Assembly: GCA_031253985.1 (NCBI GenBank)
Contig: JAIRVH010000023.1
Location: forward strand, 62,001-126,000
Origin: Sphingobacterium sp.
Lineage (GTDB): Bacteria > Bacteroidota > Bacteroidia > Sphingobacteriales > Sphingobacteriaceae
Direction of reading: 5' to 3'
DNA: 64,000 bases
The position numbers and the translations under genes were made by a program. Each line of letters opens with the position of its first letter. Position 1 is the first letter of the stretch. Below, piece after piece: positions 63,882 through 64,000 of this stretch. Below the pieces are notes generated by a model. It made no database searches. It saw only the letters and a list, made by a program, of their open reading frames with translations, and was not told where the DNA came from.

Positions 63882-64000
63882 TTAGTTTGCACGTACGCAG
63901 CGAACGTTTTTAAATGATGTACTTAGCACATTTGCACCTAATGCGCTAACTCCATTCAAAAGTTCACCAGTATTGTTTGCCATATGGAATCTAGCACCCA
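63882..64000 (-). CDS. C-terminal end of a minus-strand protein (FISUMP-like tail, partial)
   Basis: The frame enters from the right edge and stops at TAA (63884-63882). The last residues read GARFHMANNTGELLNGV, then SALGANVLSTSFKNVRCVRAN. An ending of the form V-R-C-V-R is typical of FISUMP/DUF1566 surface proteins in Bacteroidota, but 39 residues cannot settle the family. The terminator at 63820-63846 ends it. Confidence 0.5.
   Translation of the reverse strand, partial: GARFHMANNTGELLNGVSALGANVLSTSFKNVRCVRAN

Overview
The window looks like the chromosome of a Bacteroidota bacterium, most likely family Sphingobacteriaceae (a Sphingobacterium-like genome). Evidence is a SusC/SusD pair run by an ECF sigma factor and FecR anti-sigma, the type IX secretion/gliding proteins GldK, GldL, GldM and GldN, a two-protein Wza/Wzc capsule exporter, promoters of the Bacteroidota TAnnTTTG type, and few Shine-Dalgarno sites. 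No rRNA, tRNA or CRISPR array was seen. All family names are from reading the sequence and memory; no search was run.

Region by region. (1) 1-15.4 kb: an AT-rich capsule/O-antigen locus on the plus strand, with tightly overlapping genes: Wzy-like polymerase, GT4 glycosyltransferases, a secreted hyaluronidase-like protein, the UDP-L-FucNAc pathway (CapE, cupin, CapF, CapG), a WbuB-like transferase, a PglC/PglD/PglE-like initiating module, then Wza and Wzc. (2) 15.4-18.6 kb: an outer-membrane barrel, gldK and gldN. (3) 18.6-32.2 kb: two nucleotidyltransferase-like genes, then a minus-strand ECF sigma/FecR/SusC/SusD/metzincin/DUF3347 unit and a BNR-type lipoprotein. (4) 32.2-42.3 kb: a gap with a gene remnant, an LpxL-like acyltransferase, an odd composite membrane protein, gldM and gldL on the minus strand (split from gldKN by about 16 kb), MscS, an EEP-family protein, and an acyltransferase-3 gene overlapping a membrane-anchored papain-like protease. 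(5) 42.3-46.6 kb: a tyrosine recombinase beside a 166-bp segment bounded by perfect 18-bp inverted repeats with an internal promoter, a candidate ON/OFF switch, followed by a 48-aa peptide gene, a single-domain response regulator, an AraC regulator, an XRE regulator and a gutted pseudogene. (6) 46.7-63.4 kb: a hybrid propeller sensor kinase, a 7TM protein and a NarL-type regulator, then an unbroken operon-like row: receiver-like protein with Glu at the phosphorylation site, actin-like ATPase whose phosphate-1 motif sits at the C-terminus, HEAT-repeat membrane protein, processive GT2 synthase, TPR plus YaiO-like outer-membrane barrel, an SQD1-like dehydrogenase fused to a class V PLP enzyme, and a DUF4838/alpha-glucuronidase-like lipoprotein. 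(7) The window ends in the 3' end of a minus-strand gene.

Region 6 is the best candidate for an undescribed system. The parts resemble a synthase-dependent exopolysaccharide machine (GT2 synthase, TPR-barrel exporter, glycosidase) with an unusual precursor enzyme that may make a sulfonated or otherwise modified nucleotide sugar, and with an unusual actin-like and pseudo-receiver control module. The invertible-promoter candidate in region 5 is the second strong lead.
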